From NCBI RefSeq assembly GCF_009870785.1, contig NZ_WTWX01000003.1, positions 283,133-347,132 on the forward strand: a DNA stretch of 64,000 bases, in the 5' to 3' direction. The number at the start of each line of letters is the position of its first letter. The first letter of the stretch is position 1. Shown in pieces: positions 23,711-33,615 of the stretch. The notes beneath the pieces are model-generated. The model saw only the letters and a list, made by a program, of their open reading frames with translations, did not search any database and was not told where the DNA came from. This DNA comes from Paenibacillus sp. An7 (lineage in GTDB: Bacteria; Bacillota; Bacilli; Paenibacillales; Paenibacillaceae). The translations under genes were made by a program, and so were the position numbers.

Positions 23711-24029
23711 CGAACTGGAGTTAAAGACCTCCGAATTACTAGATATCCTAGATCATGCAGATTATGAGGAAATAGAACAATTTGTTGAGGACCGGCAGGT
23801 ACTTGTAGATTCTATCTTAGTTGAAGTGATTCAACACAAGATGGATCAAGAGGATGAGCAGCGGCTAAAAGTACTTCTAAGTCATGACCAAGTTATCGTT
23901 GGGAAAATAGTCAGCTTAAAAGCGGAAGCTCAAGAATGGCTTCAGCAGCGCAAAAGAATCAAAGCACAGCGCAGTGCTTACGAAAATCCCTATAGTGCGG
24001 ATAGCTTGTTGATGGATCGTAGAAAATAA
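23694..24029 (+). CDS. fliT: FliT-like flagellar chaperone
   Basis: The 111-residue helical protein follows fliS and overlaps it by 17 bases, as fliT does in Bacillus. It is strongly charged and heptad-patterned (LIDELELKTSELLDIL, IEQFVEDRQVLVDSIL). FliT-type chaperones bind FliD. Sequence conservation in this family is low, so the name rests on position, length and helical character. The basic C-terminus (QQRKRIKAQR) precedes a short tail. Confidence 0.8.
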   Translation: MKQLIDELELKTSELLDILDHADYEEIEQFVEDRQVLVDSILVEVIQHKMDQEDEQRLKVLLSHDQVIVGKIVSLKAEAQEWLQQRKRIKAQRSAYENPYSADSLLMDRRK

Positions 24030-24226
24030 AAGATGCGGAAAGATAACGAATTGTTATTCAATAATACTTAAGTCATAATGGTTAGCTCGTTATCCATTGA
24101 ATTAAAAACTGAATTTCTCAAAATGCTTATATTCATTCTTTACACAAGTGAAAGAAGAACTAATTCCCTCCAAAATTATTAACATTGATATGTTATATTT
24201 TTGCAGGTAATCATTTTCTTTTCCAA

Positions 24227-24256
24227 TTGACAATGGATAAGTTTGGATGTTATAGT
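24227..24256 (+). promoter_or_regulatory. Sigma-A promoter of the cold-shock gene
   Basis: TTGACA (24227-24232), 18 bases, TATAGT (24251-24256). A GTGAGC/GCTCAC hairpin (24264-24278) follows in the leader. Confidence 0.68.
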
Positions 24257-24263
24257 CTGAATT

Positions 24264-24278
24264 GTGAGCTACGCTCAC
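24264..24278 (+). other. Leader hairpin of the cold-shock gene
   Basis: GTGAGC-TAC-GCTCAC is a perfect six-base stem at the likely 5' end of the mRNA. Cold-shock mRNAs often have structured leaders that respond to temperature; that role here is inferred. Confidence 0.45.
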
Positions 24279-24308
24279 TTCATTTGAAGACGAAGGGAAT
24301 GTTCGTGC

Positions 24309-24506
24309 ATGCAAGGTAAAGTTAAATGGTTTAACGCAGAAAAAGGTTATGGTTTTATCGAAACTGAGGATGGCGGCGATGTATTCGTTCACTTTTCCGC
24401 AATTCAATCCGAAGGATTCAAAACTTTGGAAGAAGGTCAATCCGTAGAATTCGAGATCGTTGAAGGCGCGCGTGGACCACAAGCAGCTAACGTAATTAAA
24501 TTATAA
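24309..24506 (+). CDS. Cold-shock protein (CspA/CspB family)
   Basis: Small beta-barrel RNA chaperone of 65 residues. RNP1 is KGYGFIET (about residues 12-19) and RNP2 is DVFVHFSAI (about residues 24-32), with the aromatic nucleic-acid-binding residues Trp8, Phe and His present. [10 protein letters not shown] at the start is the family hallmark. AAGGGAA (24294-24300) precedes the ATG. It has its own promoter, a leader hairpin and its own terminator, so it is monocistronic. Which csp paralogue it is cannot be told from sequence alone. Confidence 0.96.
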   Translation: MQGKVKWFNAEKGYGFIETEDGGDVFVHFSAIQSEGFKTLEEGQSVEFEIVEGARGPQAANVIKL

Positions 24507-24572
24507 TCATCCGGCATAGTCCGACCTACATATACGGTTAGATGGTTAACAATTGTATAGTAGTTAGCTTCA

Positions 24573-24602
24573 AACCTTGAGACTTCGGTCTCGAGGTTTT
24601 TT
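24573..24602 (+). terminator. Cold-shock gene terminator
   Basis: AACCTTGAGAC and GTCTCGAGGTT pair around a TTCG tetraloop (24584-24587), with one G-U pair and a T-run. Confidence 0.93.
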
Positions 24603-24715
24603 ATGTTTTATTAGGAAGAATTAACTCTAGTTATAACCGATTGCAACCCTTTTCAAACGAACTTAATAAAATTGTCACATCTCTTTTCGTATGAACAAAG
24701 AAACCGCTTTAATTT

Positions 24716-24745
24716 TTTACTTTACCATATCATTCATGCTATAAT
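24716..24745 (+). promoter_or_regulatory. Candidate promoter of hpf
   Basis: TTTACT (24716-24721), 18 bases, perfect TATAAT (24740-24745). The -35 is weak. No clear sigma-B or sigma-H box is seen. Confidence 0.5.
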
Positions 24746-24775
24746 CGAGATGTAAAGGAAAAGGAGGACTGCCCT

Positions 24776-25342
24776 ATGAATTTGAGTATTCGAGGACAAC
24801 AAATCGAGGTTACTGATGCTTTGAAAGATTACGTAGATAAGAAGCTGAATAAACTGGAAAAGTATTTCGACGAACCTCTTACCTCTGATGGCAATGTTAC
24901 GCTAAGTGTTAATCGGGGCCTGCACACCGTAGAGGTAACCATTCCTATGAAAGGTCTTGTACTTCGCGCAGAAGATGAAAGCAATGATATGTATGGTTCC
25001 ATCGATGCTGTAGTAGACAAGCTTGAACGTCAGATTCGCAAGCACAAAACAAAGATCAATCGTAAATTCCGCCAAGAAGGCAATCTGAAGACTCTCTTTG
25101 TTGATAATGTGCCTGCTAGTGCATCTCCTACAACCGATGATGAACTGGATATGGATATTGATGATTTTGAAGTGGTGCGTACGAAACGTTTCTTACTCAA
25201 ACCGATGGATGTGGAAGAAGCGATTCTGCAGATGAACATGATCGGCCATAATTTCTTCGTATTCTCCAACATTGAGAATAATGAAGTGAACGTCGTTTAC
25301 AAACGTAAGGACGGTAAATATGGTTTAATTGAGAAAGAATAG
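24776..25342 (+). CDS. hpf: Ribosome hibernation promoting factor, long form
   Basis: Long HPF dimerises 70S ribosomes into inactive 100S particles in stationary phase or stress. The N-terminal S30AE domain covers about residues 1-100 (MNLSIRGQQIEVTDALKDYV; YVDKKLNKLEKYF), and the C-terminal dimerisation domain about 130-188 (VVRTKRFLLKPMDVEEAILQMNMIGHNFFVF, key residues Lys-Pro-Met, Met, His-Phe-Phe). A flexible acidic linker with DDELDMDIDD connects them. The 188 residues match the family. AAAGGAGG precedes the ATG. Position before secA agrees with B. subtilis yvyD. Confidence 0.97.
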   Translation: MNLSIRGQQIEVTDALKDYVDKKLNKLEKYFDEPLTSDGNVTLSVNRGLHTVEVTIPMKGLVLRAEDESNDMYGSIDAVVDKLERQIRKHKTKINRKFRQEGNLKTLFVDNVPASASPTTDDELDMDIDDFEVVRTKRFLLKPMDVEEAILQMNMIGHNFFVFSNIENNEVNVVYKRKDGKYGLIEKE

Positions 25343-25432
25343 GACCCTTCCACTCGGAAGTGAAGGATATCTGATATTTTCTTTATGAATTATTTAAGTT
25401 TTGAATGAGAATATTATAATATGATGATAGTG

Positions 25433-25468
25433 AAGGGCCTCCAATTCTGCGGAAAGGGGGTCCTTTTT
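25433..25468 (+). terminator. hpf terminator
   Basis: AAGGGCCTCC (25433-25442) and GGGGGTCCTT (25456-25465) form ten pairs including two G-U, followed by five T. Confidence 0.8.
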
Positions 25469-25610
25469 GATTTCCAGTAATTGCATACAGATGAAGCGAA
25501 ACTTATTAGGCAGGACCTGCGTCTAATATATACACGGGGTGAGAGTCCGCTTTTTGCCATAAAACTCGTAAGATCGATGGTAAATCAAGTAAAATAAAGG
25601 GTTCTCCGTG

Positions 25611-25639
25611 TTGCGACAGTCTTTACAAACTGTTACAAT
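25611..25639 (+). promoter_or_regulatory. secA: Candidate sigma-A promoter of secA
   Basis: TTGCGA (25611-25616), 17 bases, TACAAT (25634-25639). It implies a leader of about 190 bases. Confidence 0.55.
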
Positions 25640-25835
25640 TTAGGCAAAACCATTTTTCAATTGAAGCCCGAGTTTGGGTTTAATTTATAATGGATATGTT
25701 TCTATATATATGATTTTAATAACATCAGCTTGTGCATGTAAGAACTGTTAATGTATTTCACATTGGAGTTTTCTAACACTACCCTTAGTATGCCGAGCTT
25801 GATTATATTATTCGTTTGCACGAAAGGGGTTAACC

Positions 25836-28340
25836 ATGCTAGGACTAGTGAAGAAGATCTTCGGCGACACCAATGAGCGTGATGTCAAACGTCTGATGAA
25901 GACGGTCGATGTAATTAATAAAATGGAACCGGAATTTACCGCGCTTTCCGACGCTCAGCTGCAAGGTAAAACGGAGGAATTCCGTTCTCGTATTGAAAAG
26001 GGAGCTACGCTCGACGAACTATTGCCTGAAGCTTTTGCTACGGTGCGTGAAGCATCTAAACGGGTCCTGAACAAGCGTCATTATGATGTACAGCTGATCG
26101 GTGGTATTGCCCTTCATGAAGGCCGTATTGCAGAGATGAAGACAGGGGAAGGTAAGACCCTCGTAGGTACTCTTCCTGTGTATCTGAATGCATTGTTAGG
26201 TAAAGGGGTCCATGTTGTTACTGTCAACGATTATCTTGCTCAGCGGGATAGCCAAGAGATGGGACAGATCTATGAATTCCTAGGCATGAGTGTTGGGATT
26301 AACCTCAACGGTATGGATCACGCGGCAAAACAGGCAGCTTATGCTTGCGATATTACGTACGGTACGAACAATGAATTCGGATTTGATTATCTCCGCGATA
26401 ATATGGTCCTTTATAAAGAGCAAATGGTACAGCGCCCGCTTTACTACTGTATTATTGACGAAGTCGATTCCATCTTGGTCGATGAAGCTCGTACACCGCT
26501 AATCATTTCAGGACAAGCTCAAAAATCGACTGAACTTTATTTTGCAGCAGATCGTTTTGTGAAACGTCTCGTTGCAGAAGAAGATTATACGGTAGATATT
26601 AAAGTGAAATCCGTGGCCCTTACCGAAGCAGGGGTTGCAAAAGCAGAACGTGCTTTTGGCATTGAGAACTTGTATGACCAAGCAAACGTAACACTGAATC
26701 ACCACATCGTGCAGGCTCTCAAAGCGAATGTAATCATGCGCCGTGATGTGGATTATGTAGTAACCGATGATGAAGTTGTCATCGTTGATGAATTTACCGG
26801 ACGCCTGATGGCCGGACGTCGTTATAGTGATGGTCTTCACCAAGCGATTGAAGCAAAAGAGGCAATTCAGGTTCAGAACGAGAGCATGACACTTGCAACG
26901 ATTACATTCCAGAACTATTTCCGGATGTACAAGAAGCTGGCAGGTATGACGGGTACGGCGAAGACAGAGGAAGAAGAGTTCAAGAAAATTTATGGTCTTG
27001 AAGTACTCCAAGTACCAACTAACCGTCCGAATCAGCGTGATGATATGGCGGATATTGTGTACAAGAGTGTGGAAGGCAAGTTTAAAGCAGTCGTGAATGA
27101 GATCGTAGAACGTCATGCGAAGAACCAGCCGGTACTCGTAGGTACGATTTCCATCGAGAACTCTGAACTTCTCTCCGAAATGCTCAAACGCAAAGGTGTG
27201 AAGCATCAGGTACTGAATGCGAAGTACCATGCAGAAGAAGCACAGATTATCTCCGGCGCTGGCCAAGCGGGTGCAGTTACGATTGCAACGAACATGGCTG
27301 GACGGGGTACAGATATTATTTTGGGTGATGGCGTAGCTGAGCTAGGCGGCCTTCATATCATTGGTACGGAACGTCACGAATCTCGCCGGATCGATAACCA
27401 GCTGCGCGGTCGTGCAGGACGTCAAGGTGATCCAGGTTCAACACAGTTCTATCTCTCTCTTGGAGATGAGCTGATGAAGCGTTTTGGTGCAGATAATGTA
27501 CTGAACATGATGGAGCGCCTTGGATTTGAAGAAGATCAACCTATTGAGAGTAAAATGATTACACGTGCTGTAGAATCTGCTCAGAAACGGGTAGAGGGCA
27601 ATAACTTTGATATGCGTAAAGTCGTACTCCAGTACGATGATGTTATGAATCAGCAGCGTGAAGTTATCTATAAACAGCGCCGTGAAGTGCTCGAGTCCGA
27701 GAACATCAAAACCATTGTCATGGAGATGATTCGCGGAACCATTCAGCGTAATGTGGAAGCACACTGTGTAGACGACATTCCCGAGAACTGGGAACTGCAA
27801 GAAGTGGCAGACTATATCAACAGCAAAATGCTTGAAGAAGGCGCCATTACACGTGACGATCTATGGGGCAAAGAAGTCGGTGAGATTGTCGAATTTATCT
27901 TCGATAAAGTTCAGAAGAAATATGACGAGCGAGAAGAACGAATCGGAGAAGATATGGTTCGTGAATTCGAGAAAGTTATCGTGCTTCGTTCTGTAGATAG
28001 TAAATGGATGGATCACATCGATGCGATGGATCAACTCCGTCAAGGGATTCACCTTAGAGCATACGGCGGTACCGATCCGCTTCGCGAATACCAGTTCGAA
28101 GGTTTTGCAATGTTCCATGAGATGATTGCCACCATCCAGGAAGAAGTTGCGACCTATGTCATGAGAGCTCAAATCGAGAGCAACCAGGAACGTCAAGCAG
28201 TAGTTGATGAGAACAAAATTTCTACCAGCGGCGAACCTGCGGAGAAACGTCCTGTGAAAGTGGATGACCAGATCGGACGTAACGATCCTTGTCCATGCGG
28301 CAGTGGTAAGAAGTACAAACAATGCCATGGACAAAATTAA
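25836..28340 (+). CDS. secA: Preprotein translocase ATPase SecA
   Basis: SecA drives secretory proteins through SecYEG at the membrane. Walker A is MKTGEGKTL (about residues 100-108), Walker B and DEAD-like motif [21 protein letters not shown] lie near 207-227 (key Asp-Glu-Val-Asp and Asp-Glu-Ala-Arg-Thr-Pro), and the second motor domain has [11 protein letters not shown] and [13 protein letters not shown]. The C-terminus has the zinc-binding [13 protein letters not shown], which binds SecB-like partners or lipids. The 834 residues match Bacillota SecA1. GAAAGGGG precedes the ATG. prfB follows at 120 bases with no T-run terminator between, so co-transcription as in other bacteria is likely. 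Confidence 0.98.
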   Translation: MLGLVKKIFGDTNERDVKRLMKTVDVINKMEPEFTALSDAQLQGKTEEFRSRIEKGATLDELLPEAFATVREASKRVLNKRHYDVQLIGGIALHEGRIAEMKTGEGKTLVGTLPVYLNALLGKGVHVVTVNDYLAQRDSQEMGQIYEFLGMSVGINLNGMDHAAKQAAYACDITYGTNNEFGFDYLRDNMVLYKEQMVQRPLYYCIIDEVDSILVDEARTPLIISGQAQKSTELYFAADRFVKRLVAEEDYTVDIKVKSVALTEAGVAKAERAFGIENLYDQANVTLNHHIVQALKANVIMRRDVDYVVTDDEVVIVDEFTGRLMAGRRYSDGLHQAIEAKEAIQVQNESMTLATITFQNYFRMYKKLAGMTGTAKTEEEEFKKIYGLEVLQVPTNRPNQRDDMADIVYKSVEGKFKAVVNEIVERHAKNQPVLVGTISIENSELLSEMLKRKGVKHQVLNAKYHAEEAQIISGAGQAGAVTIATNMAGRGTDIILGDGVAELGGLHIIGTERHESRRIDNQLRGRAGRQGDPGSTQFYLSLGDELMKRFGADNVLNMMERLGFEEDQPIESKMITRAVESAQKRVEGNNFDMRKVVLQYDDVMNQQREVIYKQRREVLESENIKTIVMEMIRGTIQRNVEAHCVDDIPENWELQEVADYINSKMLEEGAITRDDLWGKEVGEIVEFIFDKVQKKYDEREERIGEDMVREFEKVIVLRSVDSKWMDHIDAMDQLRQGIHLRAYGGTDPLREYQFEGFAMFHEMIATIQEEVATYVMRAQIESNQERQAVVDENKISTSGEPAEKRPVKVDDQIGRNDPCPCGSGKKYKQCHGQN

Positions 28341-28391
28341 TCATCAGGCCATACAATAACATAAACATGTAACAACCTATATGGCTCCTTG

Positions 28392-28419
28392 GAGCTTGCC
28401 AGTATAACCTGGCAGGCTC
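28392..28419 (+). other. Stable hairpin between secA and prfB
   Basis: GAGCTTGCCAG (28392-28402) and CTGGCAGGCTC (28409-28419) pair with one G-U pair. It lacks a T-run, so it may be a processing or partial termination signal within the secA-prfB message. Confidence 0.55.
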
Positions 28420-28459
28420 TGATGGGGCTTTATCTACAGTAAAGAGAGGAATTTGCAGT

Positions 28460-29573
28460 ATGATCGATCCGTCCGTAAAACAAGATTTGCGCGAAATCAG
28501 CAAGAAATTAACCAACCTTAGGGGGTCTCTTTGACTTAGACCTGAAGAATGAAATGATTGCTAACTTTGAAGAGAAAATGTCTGCTCCTGATTTCTGGGA
28601 CGATAGTGATAAAGCACAGGCCCTTATTGCCGAGATGAACGCGGTAAAAGGTTCCGTGGACGATTATTTGAAGTTACAACAAGAATATGACGATGCCACG
28701 ATGATGATTGAACTTGCCGATGAAGAGGGCGATGAAGATGTCGCTGCTGAAGTAGGAGAGGCCATCAAATCGCTTGTGAATAAGCTGGATGAGTTCGAAC
28801 TACAGTTACTTCTCGATCAGCCTTATGACAAAATGAATGCAATTCTTGAACTTCACCCAGGGGCAGGCGGAACGGAATCCCAGGATTGGGGCGAGATGCT
28901 GCTTCGGATGTATACACGTTGGGCCGAGAAACATGGCTTCAAAGTGGAAGTGCTCGACTATCTAGCGGGAGATGAGGCAGGCATAAAAAGTGTGACCCTC
29001 TCCATCAAAGGATATAATGCCTACGGTTATCTAAAAGCGGAAAAAGGAGTACACCGACTGGTTCGGATCTCACCTTTTGATTCTTCTGGCCGTAGACACA
29101 CTTCTTTTGTATCTTGCGATGTGGTACCGGAAATTACGGAAGATGTGGAAGTTGATATCCGAACGGAAGATCTGAAGATTGATACGTACCGGGCAAGTGG
29201 CGCCGGTGGTCAGCATATCAATACGACGGATTCCGCTGTTCGGATTACCCATCTACCGTCAGGTGTAGTCGTAACGTGTCAGAATGAACGTTCTCAGATC
29301 AAGAACCGTGAGCGTGCGATGACGATGCTTCGTTCCAAACTCTATGAACGTAAAATAGAAGAACAAAGAAAACATCTGGATGAAATCCGAGGAGAACAGT
29401 CGGAAATTGCATGGGGTAGCCAGATTCGCTCCTACGTGTTCCATCCCTATAGTATGGTAAAGGATCACCGTACAAGTGTGGAGTCAGGGAACGTAGGCGC
29501 TGTAATGGATGGCGAACTTGATCCGTTTATTGATGGATACCTCCGCAAGCAAATTAAGGTGGAGTCTGAATAA
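28460..29573 (+). CDS. prfB: Peptide chain release factor 2, made by programmed +1 frameshift
   Basis: RF2 recognises UGA and UAA stop codons. Translation starts at ATG 28460 and reads 24 codons to CTT at 28529-28531, then meets an in-frame TGA (28532-28534). The classic shift site is present: AGGGGG (28520-28525), then TCT CTT TGA C. Skipping base 28532 continues in the frame that runs to 29573, giving about 370 residues. The SPF anticodon-like tripeptide (RISPFDSS) and the GGQ motif ([10 protein letters not shown]) are both intact. Low RF2 causes the pause and shift, so the gene regulates itself. GAGAGGA precedes the ATG. A strong terminator ends the unit. Confidence 0.97.
28520..28535 (+). 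promoter_or_regulatory. prfB: Programmed +1 ribosomal frameshift site
   Basis: A Shine-Dalgarno-like AGGGGG lies three bases before CTT-TGA-C. This is the canonical autoregulatory RF2 signal. Confidence 0.97.
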
Positions 29574-29582
29574 TTTATAGGG

Positions 29583-29629
29583 AATTCCTACATGGTAAAG
29601 GGGAAGTATAACCATGTAGGAATTTTTTT
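29583..29629 (+). terminator. prfB terminator
   Basis: A perfect 14-base stem (29583-29596 with 29611-29624) is followed by seven T. Confidence 0.95.
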
Positions 29630-29677
29630 GCTGGTTGAAATAGGGGATACACCGTTCATACTTACACATTTTCATCC

Positions 29678-29707
29678 TTGTAGTATGAATTAAGAAATAA
29701 ATATAAC
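29678..29707 (+). promoter_or_regulatory. Candidate promoter of the YitT-family gene
   Basis: TTGTAG (29678-29683), 18 bases, TATAAC (29702-29707), 34 bases before the ATG. Confidence 0.45.
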
Positions 29708-29740
29708 GTGATTATTATTGTAAGGGGAGAATAGAACGTA

Positions 29741-30631
29741 ATGCAGCAAGCACAACAACCCAAAAACAAAAGATGGAACTCCATCATTCCGATTGATGGA
29801 CCGCTAAGAATGACATTTGATACATTTCTGATTATTTTTGGATCGTTTGTCATGGCAATTGCCTTTAATTTATTCCTTGTTCCCAATCAGATTGCATCAG
29901 GCGGTGTATCGGGAATATCCATTCTCGTGCAGGAAGCATTAGGCGTTGAACCTGCGTATACCCAGTGGGCGCTAAATATCCCTCTGTTTATTGCCGGCTA
30001 TCTCATTCTAGGCAGACAATATGGAGTTCGTTCCTTGCTCGGAAGTTTTATGCTTCCCTTCTTTGTCTATCTGACGGATACATGGGCAGTTCCGACAAGC
30101 AATCCGCTTTTGGCATCCATTTTCGGCGGGATCGGAGTCGGTCTGGGGATTGGGATTGTATACCGGGGCCGCGGTTCAACGGGTGGTCTTACGATTCTCG
30201 CACAGATCATTCAGAAATTTAGCGGTTTACGTCTTTCTTTATGTGTCATGCTGCTTGACGGAACCGTCATTATTCTGGCGGGATGGGTATTGTCACTGGA
30301 GAACTCTTTGTTCGCTTTAATCAGCTTGTATGTCACAGGTAAAGTAATTGATTCCGTTGAAATGGGCTTTGGCACCTCTAAAGTGGCTTATATTATTTCG
30401 GAACAAACAGAGTCCATTTCAAAAGCAATTCTCGATGATCTGGACCGCGGTCTAACGAAACTCTCTGCACAAGGCGGGTATACAGATGATGATCGGACGG
30501 TGCTGATGGTCGTCGTTGCACAAAATGAAATTACTCGTTTAAAAGCCCTTGTACGTTCGGTTGACCCGAATGCCTTTGTGACGATTACGAATGCACATGA
30601 AGTATTAGGTGAAGGATTTACGAGAGCTTAA
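29741..30631 (+). CDS. YitT-family membrane protein with DUF2179 domain
   Basis: The 296-residue protein has five or six hydrophobic membrane segments between about residues 30 and 215 and a soluble C-terminal DUF2179 domain (about 225-285: KVAYIISEQTESISKAILDDLDRGLT, key Ser and Asp). Gly-rich turns (SGGVSGISIL, GRGSTGGLTIL) are typical of the family. B. subtilis carries the paralogue yvjA in this same neighbourhood. Function is unknown; transport has been proposed for the family. It has its own promoter and ends at a bidirectional terminator shared with the next, opposite gene. Confidence 0.92.
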   Translation: MQQAQQPKNKRWNSIIPIDGPLRMTFDTFLIIFGSFVMAIAFNLFLVPNQIASGGVSGISILVQEALGVEPAYTQWALNIPLFIAGYLILGRQYGVRSLLGSFMLPFFVYLTDTWAVPTSNPLLASIFGGIGVGLGIGIVYRGRGSTGGLTILAQIIQKFSGLRLSLCVMLLDGTVIILAGWVLSLENSLFALISLYVTGKVIDSVEMGFGTSKVAYIISEQTESISKAILDDLDRGLTKLSAQGGYTDDDRTVLMVVVAQNEITRLKALVRSVDPNAFVTITNAHEVLGEGFTRA

Positions 30632-30700
30632 ACAGCTGAATATATTGTATAAACAACTTGGAAATACGGTAGGAAACGGCTAGTTGCTTAGATGAACTGA

Positions 30701-30736
30701 AAAAATGGACAGACCTTCATCGGTCTGTCCATTTTT
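30701..30736. terminator. Bidirectional terminator
   Basis: A perfect 15-base stem (30701-30715 with 30722-30736) is flanked by A-run on the left and T-run on the right, serving the YitT-family gene and the convergent cardiolipin synthase gene. Confidence 0.95.
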
Positions 30737-30759
30737 GTATTTATACTTTTAGTATCATC

Positions 30760-32208
30760 TTACAAGATAGGTGATAGCAATCTGGAGATGGATTCCTTAA
30801 AGCGAATCCAGAGGGAGCGCTGCTTGTAATGTTCCTCTGTCAGCTCGGCTGAGAGCTGTAAGTCTTTTTCGAAAGCATCGGTCAGTTGCTGTGCAATATC
30901 AGCATCATAGATAAAAGCATTGATTTCAAAGTTCAGACGAGAGCTGCGCACATCGAAATTAGCCGAACCAATCGTTGCTATTTTATTATCGACGACAATC
31001 ATTTTGGTATGGAGGAATCCATTGTCATAAACAAAGATTTTCGCGCCCACTTTAATCAGTTCACCAACATAGGAAGTGGTTGCCCAGTATACAAACATAT
31101 GGTCCGGTTTATTCGGAATCATGATGCGCACATCAATCCCTGATAAACAAGCGATACGGACTGCATCGAGCATACTAGCATCCGGGATAAAATACGGGGT
31201 CTGAATCAGGATTGATTTTTTGGCACCCGAGATCATTTTTATGTACCCGTTCTTGATATGTTCGATTTCAGCATCAGGTCCGCTGGTAACGATCTGCATC
31301 CCTACATGGCCTGTTTTCTCTGGTTCAGGAAAGTGTGCAGGTACAAACGTAATGTCATGATACCGAGAAGCTTCGTTCCAGTCCATGATAAAGCGAGCTT
31401 GAAGTGTCGCAACCGCTGTTCCTTGAATTCGCAGATGCGTGTCACGCCAGTATCCAAATTTTTTGTCGAGACCAAGATACTCATCCCCCACATTAAATCC
31501 ACCTGTATATCCAATCTGTCCATCAATAATGACGAGTTTTCGGTGATTTCGGTAGTTCAGCCTAAGGTTAATGGGACTTAGTTTGGATGGGAAAAACACT
31601 TCTACTTTTCCTCCAGCTTCAGTCAGTTCCTTAAAGAAACGTTTTCTCAGTGTTCTAGAACCAAGCGCATCATAAAGAACTCGTACATAAATACCTTCCT
31701 TAGCCTTCTTAATCAGTGCATCCCGAATTTGTTTCCCAAGTCCATCAGAACGATAGATGTAGTACTGAATGTGAATATGGTCTTTCGCGTTATGAATATC
31801 TTTCAGCAGTTTATCAAACTTCTGATGACCGTCTACAAAGATATCGACCTTGTTATCTTCGGTGAATAGAGCTCCATTTTGTATAAGATGCATATAGATG
31901 AAGTCTTTGTACTCTAAAGTGTCTGGTTTGCGAAACGGGAAATCTTTTTCCTGCAAAAGATGAATTTGATCAATGACCATCTGGTCGATATTAAGTTTAG
32001 CGCGTTCCTTCCATTGAAAGAGGCGATAGCGAGTGAGGTTCTGACCAAGCAGCAGGTAGAGAATAAATCCGAGAATCGGAATAAAGGTGAGCACAAGCAG
32101 CCAAGCCCACGTTGAGGTAGCGTCCTTTCGTTCCAAGAAAACAACAGCTGCCGCCAGCAGCATATTGATCACCAGAATGATAATAGAGCTGATGTGATTA
32201 ATATCCAA
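30760..32208 (-). CDS. cls: Cardiolipin synthase
   Basis: Membrane enzyme that joins two phosphatidylglycerols to cardiolipin and glycerol. Two N-terminal membrane segments (about residues 5-25 and 35-55) precede the two phospholipase-D-type catalytic motifs: HRKLVIID (about residues 221-228) with GGFNVGDEY, and HTKMIVVD (about 399-406) with GSANFDVRS. The 482 residues match Bacillota Cls. The start is TTG at 32208 on the minus strand, with AAAGGAG eight bases before it. It converges with the YitT-family gene and diverges from argC. Confidence 0.96.
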   Translation of the reverse strand: MDINHISSIIILVINMLLAAAVVFLERKDATSTWAWLLVLTFIPILGFILYLLLGQNLTRYRLFQWKERAKLNIDQMVIDQIHLLQEKDFPFRKPDTLEYKDFIYMHLIQNGALFTEDNKVDIFVDGHQKFDKLLKDIHNAKDHIHIQYYIYRSDGLGKQIRDALIKKAKEGIYVRVLYDALGSRTLRKRFFKELTEAGGKVEVFFPSKLSPINLRLNYRNHRKLVIIDGQIGYTGGFNVGDEYLGLDKKFGYWRDTHLRIQGTAVATLQARFIMDWNEASRYHDITFVPAHFPEPEKTGHVGMQIVTSGPDAEIEHIKNGYIKMISGAKKSILIQTPYFIPDASMLDAVRIACLSGIDVRIMIPNKPDHMFVYWATTSYVGELIKVGAKIFVYDNGFLHTKMIVVDNKIATIGSANFDVRSSRLNFEINAFIYDADIAQQLTDAFEKDLQLSAELTEEHYKQRSLWIRFKESISRLLSPIL

Positions 32209-32371
32209 AGCGATAGCTCCTTTAAATATGATATAGAGATTTATTTAAACCCTATTATGCATCATAACACTCTGTTGGAAACATCGGGAATAGATATTTC
32301 CTTTTTCACCGAATCTCTGGGTGCTAAATAATAATGAATGATTTCATTTGTATAGAATAATGTATAAAGTA

Positions 32372-32400
32372 TTGTATTTATATAAACATCAATGTATAAT
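32372..32400 (+). promoter_or_regulatory. argC: argC promoter
   Basis: TTGTAT (32372-32377), 17 bases, perfect TATAAT (32395-32400). The -10 box lies inside an ARG-box-like palindrome. Confidence 0.68.
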
Positions 32401-32406
32401 AATGCA
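32393..32406 (+). promoter_or_regulatory. ARG-box-like operator for ArgR/AhrC
   Basis: TGTATAATAATGCA fits TGNATWWWWATNCA at every position and covers the argC -10 box. A weaker half-site TGAAT starts at 32412. Arginine-bound ArgR would block the promoter. Confidence 0.62.
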
Positions 32407-32503
32407 CATCGATGAATAAAAAAAGTATATTTTAGCGTTATCAACCTATAAAATGGATTACATACATAGAAAATAGACTATTCATGAGATGGAGGCAACC
32501 CCA

Positions 32504-33553
32504 ATGACTCAGAAATTGAAAGTTGCAATCGTAGGTTCTACTGGATATGGCGGTGTGGAACTTATACGATTTTTATATCAGCATCCCCATGTAGAGATTA
32601 CTTCTGTCATTTCGTCTTCGACAAGCGGTGTGTCGATCGCTGAAGGGTTTCCTCATCTGACAGGGATTGTAGACCAGAAGCTGGATGGTTTTGATATCGT
32701 GAAGATGGCAGAAGAGGTAGATCTCGTATTCACAGCAACTCCGTCGGGAGTAAGTACGAAGCTGGTTCCTCGGCTAATTGATGCAGGTTTAAAAGTGATT
32801 GATCTTTCGGGTGATTTTAGACTGACAGATGGTGCGGAATACGAAGCATGGTATAAACATAGTCCGGCAGAAGATATTTATTTGGATCAGGCGGTATATG
32901 GTCTAAGCGAAATCTATGGAGAGAACGCGGCAGGTGCTTCCTTTATATCTAATCCAGGATGTTATCCAACGGCGACGCTGCTCGGACTGATTCCCGCAAT
33001 CAAGGCAGGGCTGATCGACCACCGCGGTATTATCATTGATGCGAAGTCGGGTGTATCCGGTGCTGGGAGAGGAACGAGTTTATCTTCCCATTACGCAGAG
33101 ATGAATGAGAATTTTAAAGCCTACAAAGTGAATAAGCATCAGCATATTCCTGAGATTGAACAGGTCCTTAGCGACCAAGCAGGAGAGCCGGTTACCGTTA
33201 CGTTTACGACACATCTGGTTCCGATGACAAGAGGAATTATGAGTACAATGTACGCTCCGCTGAAAGGCGAATATACTGATCAAGATTTTATAGATGTTTA
33301 TAAGCAGTATTATGAGAACCGGTCTTTTGTACGAATTCGTGAAAAGGGGATTTGGCCGGCTACAAAGGAAGTATTCGCATCCAATTATTGTGACATTGGT
33401 TTTGCAGTAGATGAACGAACAGGCCGGGTTACGATTATATCCGTCATTGACAACATCGTAAAAGGCGCTGCAGGCCAAGCGATACAGAATTTGAACTTGA
33501 TGATGGGCTGGGATGAACAGACCGGACTGAATTTTTTACCAGTATACCCGTAA
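32504..33553 (+). CDS. argC: N-acetyl-gamma-glutamyl-phosphate reductase
   Basis: Third step of arginine synthesis: NADPH-dependent reduction of N-acetylglutamyl phosphate. The N-terminal nucleotide fold starts VAIVGSTGYGGVELIR. The catalytic Cys is in SNPGCYPTA (about residues 148-156). The 349 residues match the family. I choose ATG 32504, because GGAGG (32491-32495) lies before it with an eight-base gap; the ATG at 32489 overlaps that site. It leads a five-gene operon and is probably repressed by ArgR. Confidence 0.97.
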   Translation: MTQKLKVAIVGSTGYGGVELIRFLYQHPHVEITSVISSSTSGVSIAEGFPHLTGIVDQKLDGFDIVKMAEEVDLVFTATPSGVSTKLVPRLIDAGLKVIDLSGDFRLTDGAEYEAWYKHSPAEDIYLDQAVYGLSEIYGENAAGASFISNPGCYPTATLLGLIPAIKAGLIDHRGIIIDAKSGVSGAGRGTSLSSHYAEMNENFKAYKVNKHQHIPEIEQVLSDQAGEPVTVTFTTHLVPMTRGIMSTMYAPLKGEYTDQDFIDVYKQYYENRSFVRIREKGIWPATKEVFASNYCDIGFAVDERTGRVTIISVIDNIVKGAAGQAIQNLNLMMGWDEQTGLNFLPVYP

Positions 33554-33615
33554 TTTGAATGAGATAGCCGTATTGCAGTCGATTTTATTTACCTGGATGG
33601 AAGTGGGGAGAGGTT

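Larger units (their letters stand above)
25343..25835 (+). other. 493-base gap between hpf and secA
   Basis: It contains the hpf terminator (25433-25468), a candidate secA promoter (25611-25639), and a short hairpin AAGCCC/GGGTTT near 25664-25681 in the secA leader. No credible gene with a ribosome binding site is seen. The stretch 25480-25610 holds a sequence with short complementary segments (ACACGG near 25533 and CCGTGT near 25606) but no recognisable RNA family. Confidence 0.6.
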
